The notes beneath the pieces are model-generated. The model had not been told where the DNA came from, ran no database searches, and saw only the letters and a program-made list of their open reading frames with translations. The translations under genes and the position numbers were made by a program. DNA of 42,544 bases from Sphingomonadales bacterium (GTDB taxonomy: Bacteria; Pseudomonadota; Alphaproteobacteria; Sphingomonadales; Sphingomonadaceae): assembly GCA_017309275.1 (NCBI GenBank), contig JAFKLT010000075.1, positions 1-42,544 on the forward strand, in the 5' to 3' direction. This document shows, piece after piece, positions 16,457 to 24,425 of this stretch (its first letter is position 1; each line of letters opens with the position of its first letter).

Positions 16457-17156
16457 AGACGGGATCGAGGAAGGCCGTGATGTGATCGCCCGGAATCTCG
16501 ATCGGTTCGATGCCCAATGCATCGGCGGCGGAGGCGACGGGTTCGCGATAAGGGTCGTCGCGGCCGACGCCGAGCATGATCGGGACGTCGTGCTCGATCA
16601 GGGTCGTGATCGACGGCAGGTCGCGGAACAGCCTTTCATATGTATCGGCATAGCCGGCCATACGGGCCGTGTCAGGCTGCGATCGGCCTGCGGTTTGCGC
16701 CGTCAGTGCCAGGATCCGGTCGATGAATTCGCCGCGGCGCTCGGCCATGTCGGTGAATTTGGTGAAGCGGCGCGCGCCGTCGATCGGGTCCCAGCCGGTG
16801 ATCGACAGGGAAAGCAGTCGTTCCGGCGCATCGCGGAGGAGGCCGATACCGAGCCACCCGCCCATCGAATAGCCGGCATAGTGGAAACGATCGAGGACGA
16901 GGGCGTCTACCACCGCGATCAGATCACGGACGCGACTGTCCAGGTCGACGCGGCCGGGATCCGCAGGTCCCGACCGTCCGTGGCCGAGGGCGTCGGGCAA
17001 TATTACCCGAAAGCCCTGCGCGACGAGCGCGTCGGCGACACCGATCGCATCCCACGAGCGCGCATCGGCGCTGAGCGCGTGTTGCAGGATGACCGCCGGC
17101 CCGGAGCCGCGCTCCGTGAAATGGAGCGTCGCGCCGTCGCGTTCGATCGTTGGCAT
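16416..17156 (-). CDS. Alpha/beta-fold hydrolase
   Basis: A 246-residue alpha/beta hydrolase. It has the oxyanion region LQHALSADARSW, the nucleophile elbow GYSMGGWLG, an acidic residue in GVGRDDPYREP, and the catalytic histidine in IPGDHITAFLDP. The fold covers esterases, lactonases, C-C hydrolases and thioesterases. Its place directly after the oxocamphor-hydrolase-like gene and in an island that also encodes a Baeyer-Villiger enzyme makes a lactonase/esterase role attractive, but no specificity motif is visible. It lies 8 nt after the preceding gene. Confidence 0.85.
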   Translation of the reverse strand: MPTIERDGATLHFTERGSGPAVILQHALSADARSWDAIGVADALVAQGFRVILPDALGHGRSGPADPGRVDLDSRVRDLIAVVDALVLDRFHYAGYSMGGWLGIGLLRDAPERLLSLSITGWDPIDGARRFTKFTDMAERRGEFIDRILALTAQTAGRSQPDTARMAGYADTYERLFRDLPSITTLIEHDVPIMLGVGRDDPYREPVASAADALGIEPIEIPGDHITAFLDPVYAAALVRWIAGQR

Positions 17157-17164
17157 CGCCCGGT

Positions 17165-17953
17165 TCAGCTCTTCAACGAGAGCGGCCAGTGATTGATATT
17201 GCCGAGACCTTCGAGCGCGAGGCCGAAAGGCAGGTCTTCGGCGATGGCGCGCTTCAGGACGCGCGTGAAGAGATAGCGCGTGCCGCGCAGGGTGACGTCG
17301 GGTTGCTTCGCAAGCAGGCGGGCGAGCTCATAGGCACGCGGCATCAGGGCATCGCCGGCCAGCACCTCGTTGACGAAACCGAGCCGCTTGCCTTCTTCGG
17401 CCGAGATCTTCTCGGCCGTCAGCAGGAAATAGCGCGCGCGGTTGAGGCCGATCATGATCGGCCAGATCACCTGCACGCCATCGCCGGGAACGATGCCGTT
17501 CTGGAAATGGAAGGGATCGGCGAAATAGGCGTCGTCGCTGGCGAGCACGATGTCCGACAGGACCGGGATTTCGGCATGGGTGGTGCACGGCCCGTTGATC
17601 GCGGCGATCACCGGCACCTCGATCTTCAGGTAATTTTCGATGAGCCGCATGCTCTCCGGCATCGTGTGCGAATGCATCGCCGGGGTATAGGGCAGGAACT
17701 CTTCCATGATCGACATGTCCATGTCGCTCGACATCAGGAAGCGGTCGCCGGTCGCGGTGAAGATAATGATCCGGTTCGCGGCGTCGGATCCGATATCCTC
17801 GAACAGGTCACCCATCATCATGTGGATCGGCCCGTCGAACACCGCAGGGCCGCCATCCTTGTGCAGCCGGACTTCGAGGATGCCGTCGGCGTCGCGGGTG
17901 AGGATCGCGAAGCTTTCGTAACGCTTGCTATATTCGTCAAAGGTGGCGCGCAT
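17165..17953 (-). CDS. 6-oxocamphor-hydrolase-like crotonase (beta-diketone hydrolase)
   Basis: A 262-residue crotonase-fold protein. It resembles, from memory, 6-oxocamphor hydrolase of the Rhodococcus camphor pathway more than ordinary enoyl-CoA hydratases: the EYSKRYE opening, IEVPVIAAINGP, HAEIPVLSDIVLA, HFQNGIVPGDG and NRARYFLLT blocks are shared. The residues reported as important in that enzyme (His45, His122, His145, Asp154, Glu244) have counterparts here: His44, His126, His149, Asp158 and Glu248. That family cleaves a C-C bond of a cyclic 1,3-diketone by a retro-Claisen reaction without CoA. The gene follows an SDR by 9 nt in the P450/Rieske operon, which could supply the diketone. 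A generic enoyl-CoA hydratase is the alternative. Confidence 0.8.
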   Translation of the reverse strand: MRATFDEYSKRYESFAILTRDADGILEVRLHKDGGPAVFDGPIHMMMGDLFEDIGSDAANRIIIFTATGDRFLMSSDMDMSIMEEFLPYTPAMHSHTMPESMRLIENYLKIEVPVIAAINGPCTTHAEIPVLSDIVLASDDAYFADPFHFQNGIVPGDGVQVIWPIMIGLNRARYFLLTAEKISAEEGKRLGFVNEVLAGDALMPRAYELARLLAKQPDVTLRGTRYLFTRVLKRAIAEDLPFGLALEGLGNINHWPLSLKS

Positions 17954-17962
17954 AATCTGTCC

Positions 17963-18745
17963 TCAATTGCTGTCGGGGGCTGCGGCGGGCGGCAGGCAGC
18001 CAGAGCCGGAAATCGTGCCGCCATCGACCGGCATCGCGATGCCGGTGATATAGCTGGCGGCGGGCGAGGCGATGAAGGCAAGGGCTGCCGCCACTTCCTG
18101 CGGTTCGCCCCAGCGCTGCACCGGAATCGCCTTGGCAAGCCCATGGAATACGTCGGGGGCCTGCTCCTCGAATTCGGTGCTGAGGCCGGTCGCGCGCGTC
18201 GGCCCTGGGCAGACAGCGTTGACGCGGATGCCTTCCCAGCCCACTTCGCGTGCGACACACTTTACGACGCCGACGACCGCGTGCTTGGTCGAGGAATAGG
18301 CCCAGAAGCCGACGTCGCCGCCCAGCCCGTGCGCCGACGCGGTGACGGTGATCGATCCGCCGCCACGCCGCCGCAGTGCGGGCAACGCGGCGCGAATGCC
18401 GAGTACGGTGCCGCGCAGGTTCACTGCGACGAGGCGGTCGAAATCCTCCATCGGGAAATCGTCGATGCCGCCGTTCAGCGAAAGCGCCGCGTTCAGGATG
18501 ACGGCGTCGACGCCGCCGAACGCGCTTTCGCATTCGGCGACGATGCGCTGGTTGTCCGCCTCGCTCGAAATGTCGGCGACCGCCGAACGGATGCCGTCGC
18601 TGGCATCGGTCCACGCCAGTTTCTCGGCGTCGCGGTCGACCGCCAGAACCTTCCAGCCCTGGCGCGCCATCAACTCGCAGGTCGCCCTGCCGATCCCGCC
18701 GGCAGCGCCGGTCACGATCACGCTCTTTCCTTCAACGGATGTCAT
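17963..18745 (-). CDS. Short-chain dehydrogenase/reductase (SDR)
   Basis: A 260-residue classical SDR. The cofactor motif TGAAGGIG is at residues 12-19, with VDRD (NAD-type acidic residue) after the second strand, and the catalytic Ser137, Tyr150 and Lys154 (YSSTK). The normal NNAG is replaced by LNAAL. It likely oxidises a secondary alcohol to a ketone. Encoded between the P450 and the oxocamphor-hydrolase-like gene, it is the natural candidate for oxidising a hydroxyl made by the P450 or Rieske enzyme to the diketone needed for ring cleavage. It starts 34 nt after the P450 stop. Confidence 0.9.
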   Translation of the reverse strand: MTSVEGKSVIVTGAAGGIGRATCELMARQGWKVLAVDRDAEKLAWTDASDGIRSAVADISSEADNQRIVAECESAFGGVDAVILNAALSLNGGIDDFPMEDFDRLVAVNLRGTVLGIRAALPALRRRGGGSITVTASAHGLGGDVGFWAYSSTKHAVVGVVKCVAREVGWEGIRVNAVCPGPTRATGLSTEFEEQAPDVFHGLAKAIPVQRWGEPQEVAAALAFIASPAASYITGIAMPVDGGTISGSGCLPPAAAPDSN

Positions 18746-18779
18746 TCATCACCTCGGTAAATGTCGCCCTGTCGGCGGT

Positions 18780-20021
18780 TCAGGCGGCGGAGCGCGCCCT
18801 TTCGGTCGGTTGGAGCGTGACGGGCAGGTTGGTTATCCCGCGCAGAATCCAGTCGTCGAGCCACTCGCGCGGGTCGCCGATCTCGATATCCGGGTAGTGC
18901 GTGCCGATCGCGGCGAGTACTTCCTGGATCTCGACGCGCGCGACGAACTGGCCGGGGCAGATATGGATGCCGCCGCCGAAGGCGAGGTGGCGGTTCACCT
19001 TGCGGCCGATGTCGAACGTTTCGGGATCCGGGAACATCGCGGGATCGCGGTTCGCGGAGCTTTCGACGCCGATGACCATCTCGCCGGCCTTGATCGCGAC
19101 GCCTGCGAGTTCGGTATCTTCGGTCGCCCAACGCGGGACGAGCGCGCGGCCCGCGGACTCGAAGCGCAGAATTTCGTCGGCGGCGGTCTTCTTGAAGCCT
19201 TCGGGATCGGTCAGGAAGCGCGCCCACTGATCGGGGTGCCGCTTCATCGTATAGAGCGCGTTGGTCATCGTCGTCGTGGTCGTCGACTGGCCGCCGACCA
19301 GCGTGAAGAGGACATAGCTCGGGATTTCCTCTTCGCTCATCAGCCCGGCTTCGTGCGCGCGGACCCACTCGCTGATCAGATCCTCGCGCGGTTCCTTGCG
19401 GCGCGCGTCGATCGTCGGCTGGAGATAGGCGAAGAATTCGTCGAATTCGCGGTCGGCGGTCTGCTCCATTTCAGGCGTAACCTCGAAAGAGAGCATCGAT
19501 GCATAGCTGTTCGACCAGCGGACGAGGTCTTCGTAGCGTTCCTGCGGAATGCCGAGGACGTCGCAGATCATGTACATTGGGATAAGGCGGGCGATGCCCT
19601 CCTTGAAATCGACCGGCCCCTGCGCCGCGGCGTCGGCAAGCACCTGTTCGATATGCTCGCGAAACTCCTCGCGCTTCCTTTCGGCCGCCGGCATGATGAA
19701 GATGCGGCCGAGCAGGTCGCGCAGCCGCGTATGGTGCGGCGGATCGCGGAACAGCACCATCTCGTTGACCATCGTGCGCGCCAGACCCATCGGGCAGCCG
19801 CTGGCCTTTGCCATCGCCGGGTTCTGGTGCGACCACCGCTTGTCTCGGGTCAGCGCGGCGCAGCTTGCATAGTCGAACGCCCACCATGTGCCGTCGGGCG
19901 AACGGACGACGGGTGAGGTCTCGCGGATCGCCTTGTAAAAGGGATAGGGGTCGGTGCGCGCCTTGGGGTCGCCGATGAAGGCCAGCAGCCGCGCCTCCAG
20001 ATTTTCGCTTGTCTCACTCAC
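18780..20021 (-). CDS. Cytochrome P450 with altered I-helix
   Basis: A 413-residue bacterial class I P450. The ExxR motif is EILR (283-286), and the heme loop is FGGGIHICPG with the ligand at Cys355. The I-helix reads VGGQSTTTTT. The position of the usual Asp/Glu before the conserved Thr (Asp251-Thr252 in P450cam) is Ser246 here, so proton delivery must differ. The GTG start at 20021 is preceded by GGGAGAG and gives the normal family length; a longer frame to 20114 would run into the Rieske gene. It needs a ferredoxin; a putidaredoxin-type gene lies at 34011, but no reductase is present in the window. It is encoded 46 nt after the Rieske oxygenase gene. Confidence 0.92.
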   Translation of the reverse strand: MSETSENLEARLLAFIGDPKARTDPYPFYKAIRETSPVVRSPDGTWWAFDYASCAALTRDKRWSHQNPAMAKASGCPMGLARTMVNEMVLFRDPPHHTRLRDLLGRIFIMPAAERKREEFREHIEQVLADAAAQGPVDFKEGIARLIPMYMICDVLGIPQERYEDLVRWSNSYASMLSFEVTPEMEQTADREFDEFFAYLQPTIDARRKEPREDLISEWVRAHEAGLMSEEEIPSYVLFTLVGGQSTTTTTMTNALYTMKRHPDQWARFLTDPEGFKKTAADEILRFESAGRALVPRWATEDTELAGVAIKAGEMVIGVESSANRDPAMFPDPETFDIGRKVNRHLAFGGGIHICPGQFVARVEIQEVLAAIGTHYPDIEIGDPREWLDDWILRGITNLPVTLQPTERARSAA

Positions 20022-20067
20022 GTTCAAAACTCTCCCGTTACAAACTTGGCCCCTGTCTTTTCGTTTT

Positions 20068-21051
20068 TCAGGCCGGTTCGTAGAATTGCTTCGCCCATTT
20101 GCGCAGTTTGACATGCCCCTGGATTTCCTCGGCGACGAGCAGGGGGTGCGCCTCGTAGACCATCGTTTCCCACAGCGGCAGATCCTGCTCCTGCGAGTCG
20201 AGGTGCGACTTGATCAGGCGCTGCATCTTTTCGGGTAGGTCCGCCGCCTTTTCGGGCTTTTCCAGACCCGCGGGCAGGGTGATGAAGATGCTGGCGCGCA
20301 TGTCGCAGCGGTCTTCCTCGATCGGGGTCGTCGTCAGCACGTTGACGACGCGATAGTCGCCGAACTGCATCTTTGAAATCTGGGTGCCGACGCCCAGCGA
20401 GTCATTATAGGTCTTGCCGAGCACGGGACCGCGGCGCGTGCGGAAGGTCTGGTCGACCTCGACGCTGAAGACCGGCCCCTTGATGTCGATATTGGCGATA
20501 TGGCCGCCATCTTCGGCGAGGTGGACATATTCGATGTGGGGGCCGTCGACGATATTTTCGGCGACCATCTGCGGCGTCAGTCGGACATTTGTCCAAACCC
20601 GCTTCGAGGCTTCATCGTCCCAGAAGAACTCCGGGCCGCTCAGGAAGTCGAGGTCGGGCGCTTCCCACGTCGGCTCGGCCGAACGCCAGCTGTTCCACAT
20701 CCACACGATGTTGCCGCTCTCGACCACCGGATAGGTCTTGAGCTTCGCCTTCATCGTCTTTTCGGCATAGGGAATGTCGACATTATTGCCGTCGGCGTCC
20801 CATTTCCAGCGATGGAAGGGGCAGGTGATGCATTCGCCCTCGACCTTGCCGCCCACGTCGAGACGCGCGCCCATGTGCGGGCAATAGGCGTATACCGCGA
20901 CCATCCGGCCGGTCTCCGCCCGATACAGAACCATGTCTTCGCCGAAATAGCGGCGCAGGACGGGCTCCCCCACCGCGAAGTCCGACGACCAGCCGACGCC
21001 GAACCATCCTTCGGGGAAACCCTTGTGCGGAAAACCGGGCATCTTGCTCAT
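20068..21051 (-). CDS. Rieske non-heme iron oxygenase, KshA-like terminal component
   Basis: A 327-residue protein. The N-terminal Rieske centre is at Cys57, His59, Cys77 and His80 (CPHMGARL and CPFHRWKW). The mononuclear iron site lies in ENIVDGPHIEYVH with Asp169, His172 and His177, the D-x2-H-x4-H spacing seen in 3-ketosteroid 9-alpha-hydroxylase (KshA) and related monooxygenases. It lacks a separate beta subunit, as expected for this group. It probably hydroxylates an alicyclic or steroid-like substrate with electrons from a ferredoxin-type partner. It is the first gene after the palindrome at 21159-21172, which lies about 110 nt upstream of its start. Confidence 0.9.
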   Translation of the reverse strand: MSKMPGFPHKGFPEGWFGVGWSSDFAVGEPVLRRYFGEDMVLYRAETGRMVAVYAYCPHMGARLDVGGKVEGECITCPFHRWKWDADGNNVDIPYAEKTMKAKLKTYPVVESGNIVWMWNSWRSAEPTWEAPDLDFLSGPEFFWDDEASKRVWTNVRLTPQMVAENIVDGPHIEYVHLAEDGGHIANIDIKGPVFSVEVDQTFRTRRGPVLGKTYNDSLGVGTQISKMQFGDYRVVNVLTTTPIEEDRCDMRASIFITLPAGLEKPEKAADLPEKMQRLIKSHLDSQEQDLPLWETMVYEAHPLLVAEEIQGHVKLRKWAKQFYEPA

Positions 21052-21140
21052 ACGTCTCTCCGTTCGATCGTGCCGGCTGTGGCCGGTCGAAATTCAATCC
21101 GTCGCTGCGGTCCGGGAATCGGGAATGACGGTGCTGCGAC

Positions 21141-21185
21141 GCGTTGGATATAATTTTTAGGACAAGTGTCCTTATAATGCAATTG
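21141..21185 (-). promoter_or_regulatory. Promoter with operator AGGACAAGTGTCCT for the Rieske/P450 operon
   Basis: The perfect 14-bp palindrome AGGACA-AG-TGTCCT lies at 21159-21172. On the minus strand, a TTGCAT -35-like element is followed after 17 nt by TAAAAA (4 of 6 to the -10 consensus). The palindrome fills the spacer just before the -10 element, a classic repressor position. The same GGACA-N2-TGTCC core occurs at five other promoter regions of the island. It would allow the Rieske/P450 operon to be induced separately from the upstream CrtC-like/SDR/kinase genes. Confidence 0.6.
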
Positions 21186-21189
21186 GCAA

Positions 21190-21450
21190 TTAGCGGGGCG
21201 GTCGCGCTTTCGCCGTTTCGACGATCCGCATGTCAAAGGCGGCCAGTTCCTCGAGTGCCGCAAGGTCGGTTGCGCCCGCCAGCGCCGCCGGCGGGGCGCC
21301 GACGGCCAGCGTGGCGGCGCTCATCTCGTGCAACGTTGCCAATGCCACGGTTTCGGCGCGCGAGAGCGCGGGGCCGTCCGCACGGGCGCGAAGCTCGCGC
21401 GCGGCGGCCTGCGACAGGCAGCGCACCAGTTCAGAGAGTAAAGTCGTCAT
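21190..21450 (-). CDS. Small protein next to kinase gene, possible LvaB-like partner
   Basis: An 86-residue, Ala/Leu/Glu-rich, probably all-helical protein without a motif I can name. It overlaps the 3' end of the APH-type kinase gene by 20 nt, so the two are made together. In the levulinate pathway of Pseudomonas, the kinase LvaA needs a small partner protein, LvaB, encoded directly after it. The same order here suggests an equivalent pair. The sequence itself does not prove homology, and it is shorter than LvaB as I remember it (about 110 residues). It could also be an unrelated small protein. Confidence 0.55.
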   Translation of the reverse strand: MTTLLSELVRCLSQAAARELRARADGPALSRAETVALATLHEMSAATLAVGAPPAALAGATDLAALEELAAFDMRIVETAKARPPR

Positions 21451-22441
21451 TTTCGAAGCTCCGGACAGCGCGGACGAGGTCGTGATGAAGCCGGCCGATC
21501 AGCGGCAGCGGACGCACGCCGGTAAGCCGGCCGCGGCCCTGCGCGAGCCGCGCCATCGCGCGGACCATCAGGCACAGTTCGCCGAAAATGGCGAGGATGC
21601 GAAAATAGGCGGCGGCGCGAAGGTCCAGCGGGGTCCCTGTCAGATCGAGCCAGGCATCGGCCAGTTCCTGTTGGGTCAGCACCCCGCAGATATGATCGCC
21701 GATCTTCATGCCGGGAAGGCAGAGGAAGCCGAGGTCGTGGAGCGGGTGCCCCTCCATCGCGCGTTCCCAATCGAGCAGCGCCGCAATGTCGCCGCCGTCG
21801 AACACCGCATTGCCGAGGCGGAAGTCGCCGTGACACAGGACGGTGGGGGCCTCCATCGACGGCAGGCGCGATACCAGCCAGTCGTGCACGACCCGGATCG
21901 TCGGCGGGAGCGCGAGGACCCCGTCCGCCGCTTCCTCGACCTTCGCGACGAGATCGCCGAGATAGTCGGTGTATATCGCCTGCTGGGTCCGCGGACCGCG
22001 AGAGGCGAGGGCCAGGCGCGGCAGCGTCGACAACAGGCTGTGGCCGATGTCGATACGGTCGGTATCGGGCCGGTCCTTCAGCCATTCGCGCACCTCCCAC
22101 AGCGACGGGGAGTCGCCCTCGACCCGGCGCATCAGGATGAACTGCACGTCGCCTTCGTGGTGCACGCCGACCAGCGCGGGCGCGGGGACCCCGGCCGCTT
22201 CGGCCTGCGCCATCATCGCGGCTTCGTGCTTTACGTCATAGGGCGCGAGTGGGCCGTCGGGCTGGGCGATCTTGACCACCAGGTCGCGGGCGGGGTCGCC
22301 GGTAAGCAGCCGCCAGGTGATGTGCGAATTGCCGCCGGAAAGCAGTTCATAGTCCAGGATGGCATCGGCGGGCACGGCATCGTGCCGGCGGGCCAAAATT
22401 TCGATCGCCTGCGCGACCGGTTCAGGGGGGCGAGCCGACAT
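21431..22441 (-). CDS. APH-family kinase, LvaA/ACAD10-11 kinase-domain type
   Basis: A 336-residue kinase-fold protein. The N-terminal nucleotide-binding lobe has LSGGNSHITWRL. The catalytic loop is LCHGDFRLGNAVFD, and the metal loop ALLDWERAMEGHPLHDLGFL follows. The HGDxRLGN...LDWExAxxGxPLxDL pattern is characteristic of the ACAD10/ACAD11 kinase domain and of LvaA. LvaA phosphorylates the 4-hydroxyl of 4-hydroxyvaleryl-CoA so that an acyl-CoA-dehydrogenase-like enzyme can remove it. A similar step on a hydroxyacyl-CoA from the unknown substrate is therefore likely. The start overlaps the SDR stop (TGATG), and the end overlaps the small gene at 21190. Confidence 0.82.
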   Translation of the reverse strand: MSARPPEPVAQAIEILARRHDAVPADAILDYELLSGGNSHITWRLLTGDPARDLVVKIAQPDGPLAPYDVKHEAAMMAQAEAAGVPAPALVGVHHEGDVQFILMRRVEGDSPSLWEVREWLKDRPDTDRIDIGHSLLSTLPRLALASRGPRTQQAIYTDYLGDLVAKVEEAADGVLALPPTIRVVHDWLVSRLPSMEAPTVLCHGDFRLGNAVFDGGDIAALLDWERAMEGHPLHDLGFLCLPGMKIGDHICGVLTQQELADAWLDLTGTPLDLRAAAYFRILAIFGELCLMVRAMARLAQGRGRLTGVRPLPLIGRLHHDLVRAVRSFENDDFTL

Positions 22442-23238
22442 CAGCCGCGCCCGAAAGCGGTTTCGGGAACGAGGTTCCCGGTGTGAACGAACCCGCCGTC
22501 GGCGACGATCACCTCGCCCGCGATGAACGCCGCGGCGTCGGAGAGGAGGAAGACGATCGTATCGGCGATCATCTGCGGCGTCGCCCACATGCGCAGCGCA
22601 TTGCCTTGGGCGGCGGCGTCCATGAAGGCCTTGTCTTCGGTTGCCGCGCCCCACATTTCGGTGGCGACAAGGCCCGGAGCGACAGCATTGACGCGAATGC
22701 CGTGGGGACCAAGTTCGCGTGCGAGCGCCCGCGTCATTGCGTCGACGGCGCCCTTGGTCGAGGCGTAGGCGATCTGGTGCGGCGTTCCGACCGCGCCCTG
22801 CACCGACGAAAGGTTGACGATCGCGCCGCGACGGCGCTCCTTCATCGCTTCGCCGAGTGCGATCGCGATCAACATCGGGGCCCGGACATTCACCGCGAAG
22901 TGACGGTCGATCTCTTCCTCGGTAAAGCGCTTGCTTGCCTTCACCTGGCCGAAGCCGGCGCAGTTGACGAGGCCGTCGACATCGCCGGTTTCGAGCGCCT
23001 GTCGCGCCAGCTTGTCGGCTGCGCCCGCTTCATCGAGCGCCGCGGGCAATACAATGCTTCCGGGCAGGTCGGCGCTGAGCGCCGCGAGCTTTGCCTCGTC
23101 GCGTCCCGACGCCAGCACGCGCGCGCCGACGGCAGCGAGGGCGCGCGCGGTCGCGGCGCCGATGCCCGAGGTCGCGCCGGTCACAAGGATCGTGCGGCCG
23201 GCGAGCAGGTCGGCGTTGAAGGTGGGATGGCCGGTCAT
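22441..23238 (-). CDS. Short-chain dehydrogenase/reductase (SDR)
   Basis: A 265-residue classical SDR with TGATSGIG at about residues 20-27, VNCAG at 91-95, NLSSVQG with the catalytic serine, and Tyr158/Lys162 in YASTK. SGRD after the second strand suggests NADP(H) preference. It lies between the CrtC-like gene (overlapping starts/stops) and the kinase gene, so it should act on the same intermediate, perhaps reducing or oxidising the hydroxyl that the kinase later phosphorylates (inferred). The ATG at 23238 is chosen because a longer frame to 23418 would lie inside the upstream gene. Confidence 0.9.
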   Translation of the reverse strand: MTGHPTFNADLLAGRTILVTGATSGIGAATARALAAVGARVLASGRDEAKLAALSADLPGSIVLPAALDEAGAADKLARQALETGDVDGLVNCAGFGQVKASKRFTEEEIDRHFAVNVRAPMLIAIALGEAMKERRRGAIVNLSSVQGAVGTPHQIAYASTKGAVDAMTRALARELGPHGIRVNAVAPGLVATEMWGAATEDKAFMDAAAQGNALRMWATPQMIADTIVFLLSDAAAFIAGEVIVADGGFVHTGNLVPETAFGRG

Positions 23239-24281
23239 TTCCAACGTGCCTTGGCGGGCAGCGTGTCGGGGTTCTGCTTCAGCGCCTCGAAGATCGCTTC
23301 GACCGAAAGATCGGGGTCGGTCTTGCGCGCATGGCGGACGATGCGCTGCATTTCGGGAATGTCCCAGTGCCACATGCACTCGCCATAGCCGGTTTTGCCG
23401 CGCCAGCGCGGGACGCAATAGTGCATGACGGTAATGCCGTTCGATCCCTGATCCTGCGTGATCGCATAGCTTGTGTCGGCTTCGATCTCGTGCGTCTCGC
23501 CGGTTTCGTCCTCCAACTCATAGCGGAGGCTTTCGGTCAGGAAGCCCTTGCGCTGATAGCTGACCTCTGCCCGCTTCACGCGGCGCAGGTCGCGGCCGAG
23601 GAGGATATAGGCGCCGCTGACCGCGGCCTTGCCGAACGGCGTTTCGAGCGCCTGCGCGGAGAAGCTCATTTCCTCGCCGAAGTGCAGATTGTCGAACGTG
23701 CCGGGCAGGCTGTTGAACTCGGCGCGCGGACTCCACGACTGGTCGCGGTTCGAGACGCAGTCGACATCATAGCGGTCGCCGTCCATCCAGAGCTCGCCGC
23801 GCACCCTGAAGGTCTGGTCGATATGGCCGGTCGGCACGCCGACGCCGGAGTCGCGGTGAAAGGCGGCGAAACCGGCGGGGCCATCGGGCAGCGTCGTGAA
23901 TTCGAGGTCGGCCGGCGGCATCAGCGCCTCATATTCGAGATTGAGGTGTATCCGCTTGCAGCGCGACACGAATTTGACGGTGTATTTCTCGGGCGCCGGA
24001 TGACCCTTGTAGGACAGCCCGCTGGTCAGCGAGAAGTCCGAATAGCGATCGGTCGACGCGAGCGGGACGTGCATCTGGCTGTCATAGAAATCCATGTCGA
24101 GCAGATCGCCGCCGCGCGAGTAGATGTTCACCATATGATAGACGACTTCCTGATTGACCCGGAAGGCCGCGCGGACATGGCCGCGGATGCCGTGCTCGGG
24201 CACCCAGAAACCAAACCAGCTCGTCTCGAGCCAGCGGTTGTCGCGGAAGGCGGGGCGGTGGAAGTCCGACCACTCGTTCAT
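23235..24281 (-). CDS. CrtC/AttH-like lipocalin-fold protein (DUF7064/7065 type)
   Basis: A 348-residue protein with no signal peptide. The motif NRDQSWSPR (residues about 180-190) matches the RDxSWxxR signature of a family related to hydroxyneurosporene synthase (CrtC) and AttH, built of two beta-barrel halves. CrtC adds water to an isoprenoid double bond, and fungal relatives catalyse pericyclic ring closures; most bacterial members are uncharacterised. The start at 24281 follows GGGAGAG by 6 nt. It is the first gene of the minus-strand operon, and the palindrome at 24302-24313 lies just 20 nt before the start. A hydratase or isomerase role on a terpenoid-like molecule is plausible but unproven. 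Confidence 0.7.
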   Translation of the reverse strand: MNEWSDFHRPAFRDNRWLETSWFGFWVPEHGIRGHVRAAFRVNQEVVYHMVNIYSRGGDLLDMDFYDSQMHVPLASTDRYSDFSLTSGLSYKGHPAPEKYTVKFVSRCKRIHLNLEYEALMPPADLEFTTLPDGPAGFAAFHRDSGVGVPTGHIDQTFRVRGELWMDGDRYDVDCVSNRDQSWSPRAEFNSLPGTFDNLHFGEEMSFSAQALETPFGKAAVSGAYILLGRDLRRVKRAEVSYQRKGFLTESLRYELEDETGETHEIEADTSYAITQDQGSNGITVMHYCVPRWRGKTGYGECMWHWDIPEMQRIVRHARKTDPDLSVEAIFEALKQNPDTLPAKARWK

Positions 24282-24301
24282 CAGATGCTCTCCCAATATT
24301 C

Positions 24302-24313
24302 GGACACTTGTCC
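24302..24313. promoter_or_regulatory. Operator GGACACTTGTCC upstream of the CrtC-like gene
   Basis: A perfect 5-bp-arm palindrome with a 2-bp centre. Read on the minus strand it is GGACAAGTGTCC followed by GAATATT. These 19 nt are identical to the sequence before the acyl-CoA ligase gene (27553-27571). It lies 20 nt upstream of the CrtC-like start codon, and on the other side faces the TonB receptor promoter. Confidence 0.6.
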
Positions 24314-24425
24314 CTATTTCGATTCACTAGCGAAAGTGATTGACGATGTCCAGTCGTGCGTCGGTCGATAAAAAACGGCGGATTTCCTTCATATAATGCA
24401 CCATATTGCGTTTTGTGACGGGGTC

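Noticed and set aside
17150-18760. A 536-codon plus-strand open frame
   Set aside because: It is antisense to the oxocamphor-hydrolase-like and SDR genes and shows only shadow composition.
18342-19916. A 524-codon plus-strand open frame over the P450 and SDR genes
   Set aside because: It is antisense to a P450 with intact ExxR and heme motifs, so it is a shadow frame.
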